From Butyrivibrio sp. CB08 (GTDB taxonomy: Bacteria > Bacillota > Clostridia > Lachnospirales > Lachnospiraceae): a stretch of 64,000 nucleotides of DNA. The stretch lies in the NCBI RefSeq assembly GCF_003625485.1, contig NZ_RAIR01000005.1, positions 124,001 to 188,000 on the forward strand, given 5' to 3'. Made by a program: the position numbers and the translations under genes. A model generated the notes under the pieces. It did no database searches. It was not told where the DNA came from and was given only the letters and a program-made list of their open reading frames with translations. This document shows positions 15,469-24,527 of the stretch, piece after piece. Within the stretch, counting starts at the first letter, position 1. Every line of letters starts with the position of its first letter.

Positions 15469-15550
15469 ACATAAAAAAAGGACCTCCACCGGGAGCCTGC
15501 CGCAGTGAAGGTACTTTTATCTTCGTGGAAGATCTTTCCTCATAGGTCAT
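15467..15550 (-). CDS. Candidate 27-residue minus-strand ORF or small RNA
   Basis: A minus-strand ORF of 27 codons starts behind AAAGGAGG (3 bases from the ATG). The product would be basic and end RQAPGGG then PFFM. On the same strand the segment ends in GGAGGTCC followed by seven T, and GACCT near the start can pair with AGGTC at the end, so the transcript could equally be a structured small RNA with a terminator. TATAAT lies upstream on the minus strand near 15585. I do not recognise the peptide. The end is convergent with the DUF4097 terminator. Confidence 0.35.
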   Translation of the reverse strand: MTYEERSSTKIKVPSLRQAPGGGPFFM

Positions 15551-15654
15551 CTTCCTCCTTTCTCTTGCTAATACATATATCGTCATATTATACTTGGTCT
15601 TTAGAGTACAATTATTAAACAAAAATAAAGAAATACAGAGGTTTTATTTTTAAA

Positions 15655-16158
15655 ATGACAACAGTAATAATCGCTAATATTATCGACTTTCTGGCTGCGG
15701 TGGTCCAGGTTGGAACAGGCGCCATCAAGGAAAAGACCAAGATCCTTATTGTTCAGACAGTGCAGCTCCTTATGCAGGCTGTGAGCATGCTGATCCTGGG
15801 CGGTGTTACAGGCGCAATTAGCAACGTCCTTTCATGCTTTAGAAACTATCTTTGTTACAAGGATAAGCTTAATACTGTATGGAAAGTGATACTTATTGCT
15901 GCATCCATTGGATTTACCATTATTTTGAATGACCAGGGACTTCTTGGAATCATCCCTGCAGCTGTTTGCACTATCTACATCATCTTTATGGACATCAAGG
16001 ATCCTATAAAGTTTAAAATTCTTGTGACTTTATCATTTGTTCCGTGGGTAATCTATCATTTCATGATAAAATCATACACAGGAGCAATATTTGACGCAGC
16101 AACCGTAGTAACCAGCACGGTTACACTGTTTAGAATGATCAAGGAGAAAAAAGCATGA
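15655..16158 (+). CDS. YgjV-family inner membrane protein
   Basis: 167 residues with five hydrophobic helices and the YgjV pattern: an N-terminal helix ending AVVQVGTGAIKEKTKIL, the motif NVLSCFRNYLCY near residue 58, then NDQGLLGIIPAAVCTIYI and FVPWVIYHF. Family function is unknown. GAGG lies 13 bases before the ATG, a weak spacing, but no better start is present. The stop overlaps the next start as ATGA, so it is coupled to the YczE/YitT-type protein. Confidence 0.75.
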   Translation: MTTVIIANIIDFLAAVVQVGTGAIKEKTKILIVQTVQLLMQAVSMLILGGVTGAISNVLSCFRNYLCYKDKLNTVWKVILIAASIGFTIILNDQGLLGIIPAAVCTIYIIFMDIKDPIKFKILVTLSFVPWVIYHFMIKSYTGAIFDAATVVTSTVTLFRMIKEKKA

Positions 16159-16829
16159 AATTATCATGGGATGCGGTCGTTACCTTCTTGAAGGAGAGAA
16201 AGCGCAGAATAGCGATGTCTCTTGCTGGAGTTATTATCTGCGCCATAAGCGTTGGAATATTCAAGCTTGCGGCCCTTGGAGTTGATCCATTTCAGTCCTT
16301 TATGAGCGGAATGGATGCCCTTATTCCCATTGATTTTGGAACTTTGTATGTGATCGTAAACGTGGTACTGCTTCTGTTTAGTATCATTGCAGACAGGCAT
16401 AACATCGGTATTGCCACATTCATAAACCTGTTTTTGCTTGGCTACATCACACAGTTTACCTATTCCCTTTTGCAAAGGCTCTTCCCTGACCCATCTATTG
16501 TTTTCAGGGCAATCTGCCTCATTGTAGGTATAGTGATCATCTGCTTTGGTTCATCCCTTTATATGACAGCTGATCTTGGTGTTTCTACCTACGACGCAGT
16601 TGCAATCGTAATGTCATCAAAATGGCACTGGGGCAAGTTTAAATACATAAGGATCTGCACTGATCTTGTATGTGTAATCCTTGGATGCGTCCTCTTTGTA
16701 ATGGCAGGAAACAGTATCTCCAAGATTCCCACAATAGCGGGCATTGGAACCATCATAACCGCCTTCTTTATGGGCCCGCTCATCGATCTGTTCTGCGAGA
16801 AGTTCGCAAAGCCGCTTCTAAAGGGCTGA
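16155..16829 (+). CDS. YczE/YitT-type multi-helix membrane protein
   Basis: 224 residues with about six membrane helices. The motifs LAALGVDPFQSFMSGM near residue 36 and YMTADLGVSTYDAV near 137 repeat the G-x-DP/G-x-S-x-YD pattern typical of the YczE (DUF6198) family, whose role is unclear. It starts within the stop of the YgjV gene (ATGA) and is closed by a perfect terminator. The two genes form a small membrane-protein operon. A transporter function is possible but unproven. Confidence 0.72.
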   Translation: MKLSWDAVVTFLKERKRRIAMSLAGVIICAISVGIFKLAALGVDPFQSFMSGMDALIPIDFGTLYVIVNVVLLLFSIIADRHNIGIATFINLFLLGYITQFTYSLLQRLFPDPSIVFRAICLIVGIVIICFGSSLYMTADLGVSTYDAVAIVMSSKWHWGKFKYIRICTDLVCVILGCVLFVMAGNSISKIPTIAGIGTIITAFFMGPLIDLFCEKFAKPLLKG

Positions 16830-16853
16830 TACAGATATAAAACATAATATCCG

Positions 16854-16888
16854 GCAGCAAAATAACAATGTTATTTTGCTGCTTTTTT
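16854..16888 (+). terminator. Terminator after the YczE-type gene
   Basis: A perfect 13-bp stem (GCAGCAAAATAAC against GTTATTTTGCTGC) with loop AAT and six T. Confidence 0.92.
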
Positions 16889-17003
16889 CATGTATTCTTT
16901 AGGCGCAAAATCCTACAATTTAAACATAGACAAACACTTATAAAAAGTATTGTTAATGGGTGTTGCGGGTCTCATAAGTGTTCCCGCAGGAAGGAAGGAT
17001 TTT

Positions 17004-18533
17004 ATGTTACTTAAAGGATCATTTTTAATCGGATTGCTTTTCATCATTGCGTTGGCGATCATAGTTATTGCCGCTGGTTATGTGAAGGCGCCTCCGGATA
17101 AGGCGTTCATTATTTCCGGTTTAAGAAAGGTTCCTCGCATATTGATTGGTCGCGCAGGCGTCAAAGTTCCATTCTTTGAGAGAGTCGATAAATTGTATCT
17201 TGGACAGATGACAGTAGATATCAAGACAGAACAGTCTGTTCCTACAAATGACTTCATCAATGTTAATGTGGACGCAGTTGCAAAGGTAAGGATTGGTACA
17301 ACTCCAGAAGCTATTCAGCTGGCAGCCAAGAACTTCCTTAACAAGAATCCAGACCAGATCACCATGGACCTCCAGGATTCATTACAGGGTAACATGCGTG
17401 AGATCATCGGTACACTGGCTCTTAAGACTATCAACACAGACCGCGACAGCTTCTCAGATCAGGTAATGGAGAAGGCTTCAAAGGACATGAACAAACTCGG
17501 TATCGAGATTCTGTCCTGCAATATCCAGAACGTAACTGACGAGAACGGACTGATCAGCGACCTTGGTATGGATAATACCGCAAAGATCAAAAAGGATGCT
17601 GCAATCGCTAAGGCACAGGCAGACAGAGACGTTGCTATTGCTCAGGCTGAAGCCGATAAGGCTGCTAATGATGCGAGAGTACTTGCACAGACTGAGATTG
17701 CTGAGAAGAACAATGCACTGGCCATCAAGCAGGCAGAACTTAAGAGAGAAGCTGACACAGCAAGTGCTGTAGCTGATGCAGCTTACGAGATCCAGACACA
17801 GGAACAGCAGAAATCCATTCAGACGGCTACTGTAAACGCGCAGATTGCGAGAGCAGAGCGCGAAGCAGAACTTAAGCAGAAAGAAGTAGTTGTAAAACAG
17901 CAGGAACTTGCCGCTGAAATTGAGAAGAAAGCTGACGCTGAGAAGTACCAGGCAGAGAAAAAGGCTGAAGCAGAGCTCGTACAGAGACAGAAAAAAGCTG
18001 AGGCTGCAAAATATGAGCAGGAGCGTGAAGCTGATGCCAAAAAGGCTCAGGCTGAAGCTCAGAAGTTCGCTGCAGAGCAGGAAGCAGCAGGAATCAAGGC
18101 AAAATATGACGCTGAGGCAGCTGGTATCGCTGCAAAAGGTAAGGCAGAAGCCGAGGCCATCAAGGCCAAAGGTATTGCTGAAGCTGAAGCGATGGAAAAG
18201 AAAGCAGAGGCCTATAAGAAGTACAACGGCGCTGCTATGGCAGAAATGATGATCAAGATCATGCCTCAGATGGCTGCTGAGATCGCAAAACCTCTCTCAC
18301 AGATCGACAAGATCAACATCTATGGCACAGGGGATGGCACAACTGGTGCAAGCCAGATTTCAGGCAACATGCCAATTGTTATGAAACAGGTATTTGATAC
18401 CATGTCAGAAGCAACAGGAGTAGACTTTACAGAAATTATGAAGGCCGGAACCTACGATGCTAAGGTAAATAAGAACATCAACCTGGGAGGGGAAGGAATC
18501 AATATAAACGTAGACAACACTAGTAAGGCTTGA
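17004..18533 (+). CDS. Flotillin (SPFH-domain) protein
   Basis: 509 residues. An N-terminal membrane helix (about 6-27) is followed by the SPFH domain (KAPPDKAFIISGL, VKVPFFERVDKLYLG, TNDFINVNVDAVAKV) to about residue 190, then a long coiled coil very rich in Ala, Glu, Lys and Gln to about 415, then a flotillin C-terminal segment (YNGAAMAEMMIKIMPQMA). Flotillins scaffold ordered membrane microdomains. AGGAAGGA 4 bases before 17004 decides the start; an in-frame TTG at 16950 is rejected. No NfeD-type partner is adjacent, so it is monocistronic here. Confidence 0.92.
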   Translation: MLLKGSFLIGLLFIIALAIIVIAAGYVKAPPDKAFIISGLRKVPRILIGRAGVKVPFFERVDKLYLGQMTVDIKTEQSVPTNDFINVNVDAVAKVRIGTTPEAIQLAAKNFLNKNPDQITMDLQDSLQGNMREIIGTLALKTINTDRDSFSDQVMEKASKDMNKLGIEILSCNIQNVTDENGLISDLGMDNTAKIKKDAAIAKAQADRDVAIAQAEADKAANDARVLAQTEIAEKNNALAIKQAELKREADTASAVADAAYEIQTQEQQKSIQTATVNAQIARAEREAELKQKEVVVKQQELAAEIEKKADAEKYQAEKKAEAELVQRQKKAEAAKYEQEREADAKKAQAEAQKFAAEQEAAGIKAKYDAEAAGIAAKGKAEAEAIKAKGIAEAEAMEKKAEAYKKYNGAAMAEMMIKIMPQMAAEIAKPLSQIDKINIYGTGDGTTGASQISGNMPIVMKQVFDTMSEATGVDFTEIMKAGTYDAKVNKNINLGGEGININVDNTSKA

Positions 18534-18543
18534 TAAACAAAAA

Positions 18544-18571
18544 GGGCGGCGGTACGAAAGTACCGTCGCCC
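18544..18571 (-). terminator. Bidirectional terminator between flotillin and PTS genes
   Basis: GGGCGGCGGTAC-gaaa-GTACCGTCGCCC with one G-U pair. Five A on the left give a T tail for the minus-strand PTS gene; the + strand tail (TGTTATT) is weaker. Confidence 0.82.
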
Positions 18572-18586
18572 TGTTATTATGCTTAA

Positions 18587-20026
18587 TTAAAGCATCTTCT
18601 TGAGCTCGTCGTGTACGAACTGAACCTTAGGTCCAACAATAACCTGAACGTTTGACTTAGAAGGACGAACAACACCAGCTACGCCAGCCTGTTTGATCTT
18701 CTTCTCATCAACCTGTGTATAGTCATTGATCTCAAGACGAAGTCTTGTTGCACAGTAGTCAAGTTCCTTGATGTTGTCTTTTCCGCCAAGGCCTTCAAGA
18801 ACTATCTGAGCGATTCCTGTGAAGTCATCGTTTGCAAGCTCGATCTTCTCTTCATCTTCCTCATCGTCTTCACGACCAGGTGTCTTAAGATCCCACTTCA
18901 GGATAACGAACTTGAAGAGGAAGTAGTAGATAACACCAAATACAAGACCGATAGGAAGAAGCAGAAGAGGATTAACTGCCATAGGAGCCTTGAAGCTGAG
19001 GATATAGTCTACAAGACCAGCTGAGAAGTTAAATCCAAGTCTGAGTGGAAGCAGTGTACAAATAACTGCTGAAATACCTGTAAGAACAGCATGTACAAGG
19101 TAAAGACCAGGAGCCATGAACATGAATGCGAACTCAAGAGGCTCTGTGATACCTGTAAAGAAAGAAGCAAGTGAGCCAGCAAGAAGGAGAGATGCTGCTG
19201 CTTTCTTCTTAGTATCTTTTGCTGTGTGATACATTGCAAGAGCTCCGCCAGGAAGACCAAACATCATAACTGGGAAGAATCCTGTCATGTACTGTCCGGT
19301 AACACCCTTAACTGCTCCCTCAGCGCCTGACCAGAAGAGGCCAAGATCGTTGATGTTTGCTGTGTCAAACCAGAATACTGCGTTGAGAGCGTGGTGAAGT
19401 CCAAGAGGAATGAGTGCTCTGTTGAGCATTGCATAGATACCTGAACCTACAGCGCCAAGGCCGAGGATTGCTTTACCAAAGCCTACGAGACCTGCGAAGA
19501 TAAGAGGCCATACGAAGTAGAGAACGATAGATGCCAATACGGAAGCACAAGCTGTTACGATAGCAACGCATCTCTTACCACTGAAGAATGCCAGCCAGTC
19601 AGGCAGCTTGGTGTCCTTAAATCTGTTGTAGCAGCCTGATCCGATGAGACCTGCAAGGATACCGATGAAGGCATTGCTGATCTTACCAAATGCTGCAGGA
19701 ACCTCTGAAGCATCAACGCCTCTGTACATAGCAACAGCACCTGTGCTAAGAAGAGTGGTGATCATCAGGAAAGAAACGAGACCTGACAGAGCGCTTGTTC
19801 CGTCATGATCTTTTGCCATACCAACTGCGACACCTACTGCGAAAAGAATAGGAATCTGGTCGATAATAGCGGATGCAGCCTTGATCAGGAATGCTGATAC
19901 AACGCTGTTTGCGCCCCATCCAGTAGGGTCAAGCCAGTATCCTATACCGTACAGGATACCTGCTGCAGGAAGTACTGCAACGGGGAGCATTAGGGATTTT
20001 CCAATTTTTTGTAAATACTTCATCAT
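18587..20026 (-). CDS. PTS EIIBC component, glucose/N-acetylglucosamine family
   Basis: 479 residues: an N-terminal EIIC membrane domain with about ten helices (KIGKSLMLPVAVLPAAGIL, HHALNAVFWFDT, TGITEPLEFAFMF), an acidic linker near 385-400 and a C-terminal EIIB domain whose phospho-accepting Cys is in LDYCATRLRLEI near residue 425. It imports and phosphorylates a sugar of the glucose/GlcNAc class; NagE is the closest-looking member. GGAGG 9 bases before the ATG fits. EIIA is encoded separately just upstream, giving an operon EIIA-EIIBC on the minus strand. No antiterminator gene is adjacent. Confidence 0.9.
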   Translation of the reverse strand: MMKYLQKIGKSLMLPVAVLPAAGILYGIGYWLDPTGWGANSVVSAFLIKAASAIIDQIPILFAVGVAVGMAKDHDGTSALSGLVSFLMITTLLSTGAVAMYRGVDASEVPAAFGKISNAFIGILAGLIGSGCYNRFKDTKLPDWLAFFSGKRCVAIVTACASVLASIVLYFVWPLIFAGLVGFGKAILGLGAVGSGIYAMLNRALIPLGLHHALNAVFWFDTANINDLGLFWSGAEGAVKGVTGQYMTGFFPVMMFGLPGGALAMYHTAKDTKKKAAASLLLAGSLASFFTGITEPLEFAFMFMAPGLYLVHAVLTGISAVICTLLPLRLGFNFSAGLVDYILSFKAPMAVNPLLLLPIGLVFGVIYYFLFKFVILKWDLKTPGREDDEEDEEKIELANDDFTGIAQIVLEGLGGKDNIKELDYCATRLRLEINDYTQVDEKKIKQAGVAGVVRPSKSNVQVIVGPKVQFVHDELKKML

Positions 20027-20055
20027 ACAATTGTTCCTCCTTTATTGTGGTGTAT

Positions 20056-20538
20056 TTACTTATTTAAAAGGACGACAGCTTCCCCTGCTGTAACGTTTCC
20101 GTCCTTTTTTTCTACCTTGGAAAACTTATTTGAATTAGAGATGATGACAGGAGTAACAATGTCATAGCCAGCAGCCTTGATGCCTTCAAGGTCGACTTTA
20201 ACAATGAGGTCACCCTTTTTAACGGTGTCACCCTGCTTAGCCTGCACATCATAGCATTGTCCGTTTAATTTGACTGTATCGATCCCGATATGGACGAGAA
20301 CCTCAGCGCCATCATCAGTGTTGAGCGCATATGCATGTCCAGTTGGGAAAAGAGCTACCAGCGTTCCGTCAGCTGGTGCATAGAAATTGCCATCTTCTGG
20401 AATGATGGCAACACCTTTACCGATCATCTCCTGGGCGAAAGTAGGATCGCTTACTGTGTCGATTGGCACGATCTTACCATTAACAGGAGAGCCTATTACG
20501 ACCTTGTTTCCCTGAAAAATCTTATCAAAAATCCCCAT
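20056..20538 (-). CDS. PTS glucose-type EIIA component
   Basis: 160 residues of the EIIA-Glc fold, which passes phosphate from HPr to EIIB. SPVNGKIVPIDTVSDPTFA opens the domain, PTGHAYAL carries the supporting His, and EVLVHIGIDTVKLNG the phosphorylated His near residue 91. The stop lies 29 bases before the EIIBC start, so the two are co-transcribed with EIIA first. GGGGGA before the ATG is the ribosome site, and TATAAT on the minus strand near 20572-20577 is a likely -10 box. It probably serves EIIBC and may also act in catabolite signalling. Confidence 0.92.
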   Translation of the reverse strand: MGIFDKIFQGNKVVIGSPVNGKIVPIDTVSDPTFAQEMIGKGVAIIPEDGNFYAPADGTLVALFPTGHAYALNTDDGAEVLVHIGIDTVKLNGQCYDVQAKQGDTVKKGDLIVKVDLEGIKAAGYDIVTPVIISNSNKFSKVEKKDGNVTAGEAVVLLNK

Positions 20539-20715
20539 ATTAATCCCCCAATAAATCGTAATCTTTAACTTATTATATCACAATACTAATTTAAACACAT
20601 CATGTTGTATAATAATGACAAATAATATGCAAAAAAAGGCAAGATATGCCAAAAACCGACCTATTATTGATATATTATATATGTTATATATAACAGCTTA
20701 AGGGAGGCAGAAAGA

Positions 20716-21537
20716 ATGAAGACAACGCTGACAGTAATAGTAGACAACATTTCAAGCGATGGGATGCAGGGCGAATGGGGCCTTTGCGTTCTTGTGGAGT
20801 ACGGAGATAAAAAGATCCTTCTTGATACAGGAGCGTCAGAGCTCTTTGCTGGCAATATCAAAAAGCTTGGATTTGAATTAAAAGACGTGGATGCAGGTGT
20901 TCTCAGCCATGCCCACTACGATCACGGAAACGGAATACCAAGGTTCTTTAAAGAGAACGATAAGGCTAAGTTCTATTTAAGAGAGACAACAGCAGCCAAC
21001 TGCTACCACAAGAAGGGAATATTCAGAATGTATATTGGAATTCCAAGGAGCGTGGTTAATAAATTCCAGGACAGAATAGAGTATGTATCTGGAGATTATA
21101 AGCTCTTTGAGGGCGTATATCTTATCCCGCACAAGACTCCTGGTCTTGATATGATAGGAAAGCGTGAGAGCATGTACCAGAAGATGGGCTTTAGAAACTG
21201 GAAGCCAGACGATTTCTCCCACGAACAGAGCCTTGTCCTTGATACAGACAAGGGACTGGTTATCCTTAACAGCTGCTCTCATGGCGGTGCTGTGAACATC
21301 ATCAATGAGATAAAAGAGACTTTCCCTGACAAGCACATCTATGGCCTGATCGGAGGATTACACCTCTTTAATAAGAGCAGCGACGAAGTAAGAAACGTTG
21401 CAAAAGAGATCTTGAAAACCGGAATAGACTACGTATGCACAGGCCACTGCACTAAAGACAGGGCCTATGGAATCATGAAAGAGGAGCTAGGAGATAAACT
21501 TGAGCAGCTTAAGGTCGGACTTAAAATGGAGTTCTAA
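20716..21537 (+). CDS. MBL-fold metallo-hydrolase
   Basis: 273 residues of the metallo-beta-lactamase superfamily, subgroup often named dihydropterin-ribofuranosyl-aminobenzene-phosphate synthase-like. LLDTGASELF near residue 35 is followed by the metal motif SHAHYDHGNG near 60, a second His in NSCSHGGAVN near 190 and GGLHLF and CTGHCT near 213 and 236. AGGGAGG about 8 bases upstream supports the start. Its 3' end overlaps the next gene by 38 bases, making it the first of a five-gene operon. The substrate is unknown; the group name reflects similarity only. Confidence 0.85.
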   Translation: MKTTLTVIVDNISSDGMQGEWGLCVLVEYGDKKILLDTGASELFAGNIKKLGFELKDVDAGVLSHAHYDHGNGIPRFFKENDKAKFYLRETTAANCYHKKGIFRMYIGIPRSVVNKFQDRIEYVSGDYKLFEGVYLIPHKTPGLDMIGKRESMYQKMGFRNWKPDDFSHEQSLVLDTDKGLVILNSCSHGGAVNIINEIKETFPDKHIYGLIGGLHLFNKSSDEVRNVAKEILKTGIDYVCTGHCTKDRAYGIMKEELGDKLEQLKVGLKMEF

Positions 21538-22318
21538 TTTCATAAAGATAACAGCTGTTATCGCAATAACCCTGCTGGTTGCCACTTTTTTAGCTGGATG
21601 TGGAAAGGGAAAAGTAGACCCTGCTGATGTTGGAGTTTTTAAGCCGATAGAGGTGAATGGAGATATCTCTTTTACCTATCAGCTCTACACACCGGACGCA
21701 GAGGAGAAGGTTCCCATTGTCATAGTGTTCCATGGCTATGGGGAGGATGTGAACGTGCCACACTGCAGGATCCCGGATACCCTTTCGGCGGCGGAAAACC
21801 AGGCGGTGCGTCCATGCTATGTTATGATGCCACAGGTTGAGAGCAATATCTATCTGGCCGCAAGTAGCAGAGATGCGCTCTATCAGTCCCTTATGGACGA
21901 GGCAGATAAGCTTATTAAGGCCGGAAGAGTAGATGGAAACAGGATCTACGCAATGGGTAATTCCTTTGGGGGCCTTGGAACCACTGAGTTTGTGGAGAAG
22001 TTCCCGGACAGGGTTGCAGCAGCAATAGTGATGTGCCCGGCTCTTACCTATGACGATAATTCCACCAGAAATCTGGGGCTTATCAAGGATGTGCCTTTGT
22101 GGTTTGCACAGGCAACTAACGACAACGTTATTCCCATAACCGTCAGCCGCTCCGCGGTATCTACACTTGAAGCCATGGGGGCAAAAGAGGTACACTTGAC
22201 TGAGTTCTCAGACGAAGAGATGCTCAGTGCTGGAGCGCTTGTTGGTTATCATCAGGCAGATTTTGCAGTTATGGCGGATGATACGTTCCTTGAGTGGCTG
22301 TTTGAGAAATCGAGATAA
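21500..22318 (+). CDS. Lipoprotein alpha/beta-hydrolase (esterase)
   Basis: 272 residues from a TTG start, AGGAG lying 6 bases upstream inside the MBL gene. A basic start, a hydrophobic stretch and the lipobox FLAGC near residue 34 mark a lipoprotein. The mature part has HGYGEDV (oxyanion loop) and the nucleophile elbow MGNSFGG near residue 155, with Asp in the ATNDNVIP loop, so it resembles LpqC/PHB-depolymerase-like or peptidase-S9-type esterases. It would act at the outer face of the membrane. A large ORF on the opposite strand here is a shadow. Confidence 0.78.
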   Translation: MSSLRSDLKWSSNFIKITAVIAITLLVATFLAGCGKGKVDPADVGVFKPIEVNGDISFTYQLYTPDAEEKVPIVIVFHGYGEDVNVPHCRIPDTLSAAENQAVRPCYVMMPQVESNIYLAASSRDALYQSLMDEADKLIKAGRVDGNRIYAMGNSFGGLGTTEFVEKFPDRVAAAIVMCPALTYDDNSTRNLGLIKDVPLWFAQATNDNVIPITVSRSAVSTLEAMGAKEVHLTEFSDEEMLSAGALVGYHQADFAVMADDTFLEWLFEKSR

Positions 22319-22333
22319 CAAGGAGAAACTTAG

Positions 22334-23335
22334 GTGAGTAAGAAGATTCTTATCATAAATACAGGCGGAACACTGTCCGCAGTCATGAAGAGTAACGGCC
22401 TTATTCCAGGCCTTTCCATTCACGACATGGAAAAAGAGCTAAAGATGGTGTCGGGAGATACTGACATAGAGATCGAGGATTTCTGCTCTTTAGACAGCGC
22501 CAACTTCTTTCCGGAGGACTGGAGCGCACTGGCACAGCGGATCAGCGACTGCAGGAATAGCTATGACGGAATCGTTGTGATCCATGGTACTGACACCATG
22601 GCTTACACTTCATCAATGCTCTCTTTTATGCTAAGAAACATCGGTATTCCCGTGGTTATTACAGGATCGCAGCTGTCCATCACCAATCCCGTGGCTGATG
22701 CAATGGAGAACTGCAGATGCGCTATTCACATGGCAGCAAGCCAGATCCCTGGCGTGTTTGTGGCTTTTAACAGAAAGGTTATGCTGGGCTGCAGGGCTTC
22801 CAAGGTTCGTTCCTTAAGCTTTGATGCCTTTGAGAGCATCAATTACCCTGACATTGCAACCATAAGCTCCCTTGGAATGAAGATAAACACAAGGGTTGTG
22901 CCTGAAAGGTCAGGAATATTCAAGCTTTCAAACACCTATTCAGATAAGGTCTGCATGCTCAAGATGTTTCCTGGAATGCACAGAAGTCTCATTGAATCCC
23001 TGGCGGATCAGGGCTACAAGGGCCTTTACATCGAGGCCTACGGAATTGGCGGAGTGCCATTTTTAAAGCACGATTTCATCGGATCTCTGGATAAGCTCAT
23101 AAAGGGCGGAATGACCGTAGTTGTTGGAACCCAGTGCAGATACGAGGGTACCAAGATGGATGTTTACGAAACAGGAAAAAGAACTCTTGAAATCGGAGCC
23201 CTGGAAGCTTACGATATGACAAGCGAAGCGGCTCTTACCAAGCTCATGTGGATCCTTGGCATGACTGAGGACGTTTCGGAGATCAGAGATTATTACTCTA
23301 TAAATATGGCGGGGGAGATGACCATTAAAAAGTAA
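22334..23335 (+). CDS. L-asparaginase (type I/II family)
   Basis: 333 residues from a GTG start with AAGGAG 8 bases upstream. LIINTGGTLSA near residue 6 contains the nucleophile Thr and VVIHGTDTMAYTSSML near 79 the second Thr-Asp-Lys-type motif, as in asparaginases and related amidases. No signal peptide is visible, so it is cytoplasmic. It hydrolyses asparagine to aspartate and ammonia, though the family also includes other amidases. It lies 15 bases after the lipoprotein esterase and 12 before an MFS transporter, suggesting that the amide is imported by its neighbour. Confidence 0.88.
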   Translation: MSKKILIINTGGTLSAVMKSNGLIPGLSIHDMEKELKMVSGDTDIEIEDFCSLDSANFFPEDWSALAQRISDCRNSYDGIVVIHGTDTMAYTSSMLSFMLRNIGIPVVITGSQLSITNPVADAMENCRCAIHMAASQIPGVFVAFNRKVMLGCRASKVRSLSFDAFESINYPDIATISSLGMKINTRVVPERSGIFKLSNTYSDKVCMLKMFPGMHRSLIESLADQGYKGLYIEAYGIGGVPFLKHDFIGSLDKLIKGGMTVVVGTQCRYEGTKMDVYETGKRTLEIGALEAYDMTSEAALTKLMWILGMTEDVSEIRDYYSINMAGEMTIKK

Positions 23336-23347
23336 TTGGGGAGTGTT

Positions 23348-24523
23348 ATGAGCGACAAGATCAAAAGAAAACAGTTTATTTTATGTTATGCAGTATTTCT
23401 GGCAAATGGAATGCTGGCCCTGTCCATAGGGTCACTTCTTCCGTTTCTTAGAGACGCCCACGGGCTTGACTACGCCTTTTGCGGGCTTATCGTAAGTCTT
23501 CATTCGGTGGGAAATCTCTTTTCCGGATTCTTTGCTGGGGCACTGCCAATGCTTATTGGCAGGAAAAAGAGTATCCTGCTGTTCGAGATGTTTTTCCCAA
23601 TAGCGTTTTTACTTATGCTTCTTGGAAGTAACAGATTTCTTCTGGCTTTTGCCTTTTTCGCGACAGGAATAGCAAGGGGAGCATCAAGTAATTACTGCAA
23701 TACCAAGATCAATTCCATAGCTACAGGAATGGCCTGGGCGCTTAACTGCCTCCATGCTTCATTTGCAGTGGGAGCTTTTGCATTCCCGCTGATCCTTATG
23801 CTGATAACCAGGACTCAGAGCGACAACTGGATCTACGCCTGCATCCTTCTTATCATTCTTGGTGTTATCACCTGCATCATGTACTATCTGATCCCAGGAG
23901 ATGATGAACCAGTGGCAGGCACTGACAAAAAGGAAAATTCAGAAAAAATCGGAGCCTTCGGCTTTTTCAAGGAGCCACTTTTCTATGTGTGCACAGCCAC
24001 ATTGTTCTTCTACCTTTGCGCTGAGCAGGGCGTAATTGGATGGATGATCACATATTTCAAGGACACAGGTCTTCTTCCTCCAAATCTTGCACAGGTTACA
24101 GCAAGTATCCTGTGGGTAATGATCCTGTGCGGAAGACTGACAACTGCCTGGGCTTCAACCAAGGTAAAAAAAGAGAACCTCCTTCCAATGATGGGTATTG
24201 GAATAGTGCTGTTCTTTGTGGTTCTCATTGTTTCAAGGACTACAGCGCCTATCATTATCGGAATCATGGGCTTTGGATTTTCAATGGCTGGAATCTATGC
24301 AACCACAGTATCTTTTGCAGGAGAACTGATAAAGAAATATAGCCTGGCATGGAGCTTTATCCTGACTACAGCAAGCCTTGGCTCAATCATCATGCCATCA
24401 ATCGTTGGTCTTCTGGCTGAAGACTTTGGCATCTCAATAGGTGTTGGAAGCATTGCAATTGCGCTGTTTATCGATATGGTATTCATTATGATCCTTGTAA
24501 GGTTCATCAAGAAGAAGGGGTAA
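23348..24523 (+). CDS. MFS transporter
   Basis: 391 residues with about twelve membrane helices and a central polar loop near 195-210. The sequence RKKSILLFEM after helix 2-3 corresponds to the MFS loop motif. GGGGAG 5 bases before 23348 supports this start; an in-frame TTG at 23336 directly after the asparaginase stop is less likely. It is fourth in the operon with the MBL hydrolase, esterase, asparaginase and SGNH hydrolase, so it may import the substrate those enzymes degrade. Direction and substrate cannot be read from the sequence. Confidence 0.85.
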   Translation: MSDKIKRKQFILCYAVFLANGMLALSIGSLLPFLRDAHGLDYAFCGLIVSLHSVGNLFSGFFAGALPMLIGRKKSILLFEMFFPIAFLLMLLGSNRFLLAFAFFATGIARGASSNYCNTKINSIATGMAWALNCLHASFAVGAFAFPLILMLITRTQSDNWIYACILLIILGVITCIMYYLIPGDDEPVAGTDKKENSEKIGAFGFFKEPLFYVCTATLFFYLCAEQGVIGWMITYFKDTGLLPPNLAQVTASILWVMILCGRLTTAWASTKVKKENLLPMMGIGIVLFFVVLIVSRTTAPIIIGIMGFGFSMAGIYATTVSFAGELIKKYSLAWSFILTTASLGSIIMPSIVGLLAEDFGISIGVGSIAIALFIDMVFIMILVRFIKKKG

Positions 24524-24527
24524 AGGC

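Noticed and set aside
21590..22195. 201-codon ORF on the minus strand
   Set aside because: It lies wholly inside the lipoprotein esterase gene, has no ribosome site and its product has no recognisable motif; a codon-bias shadow.
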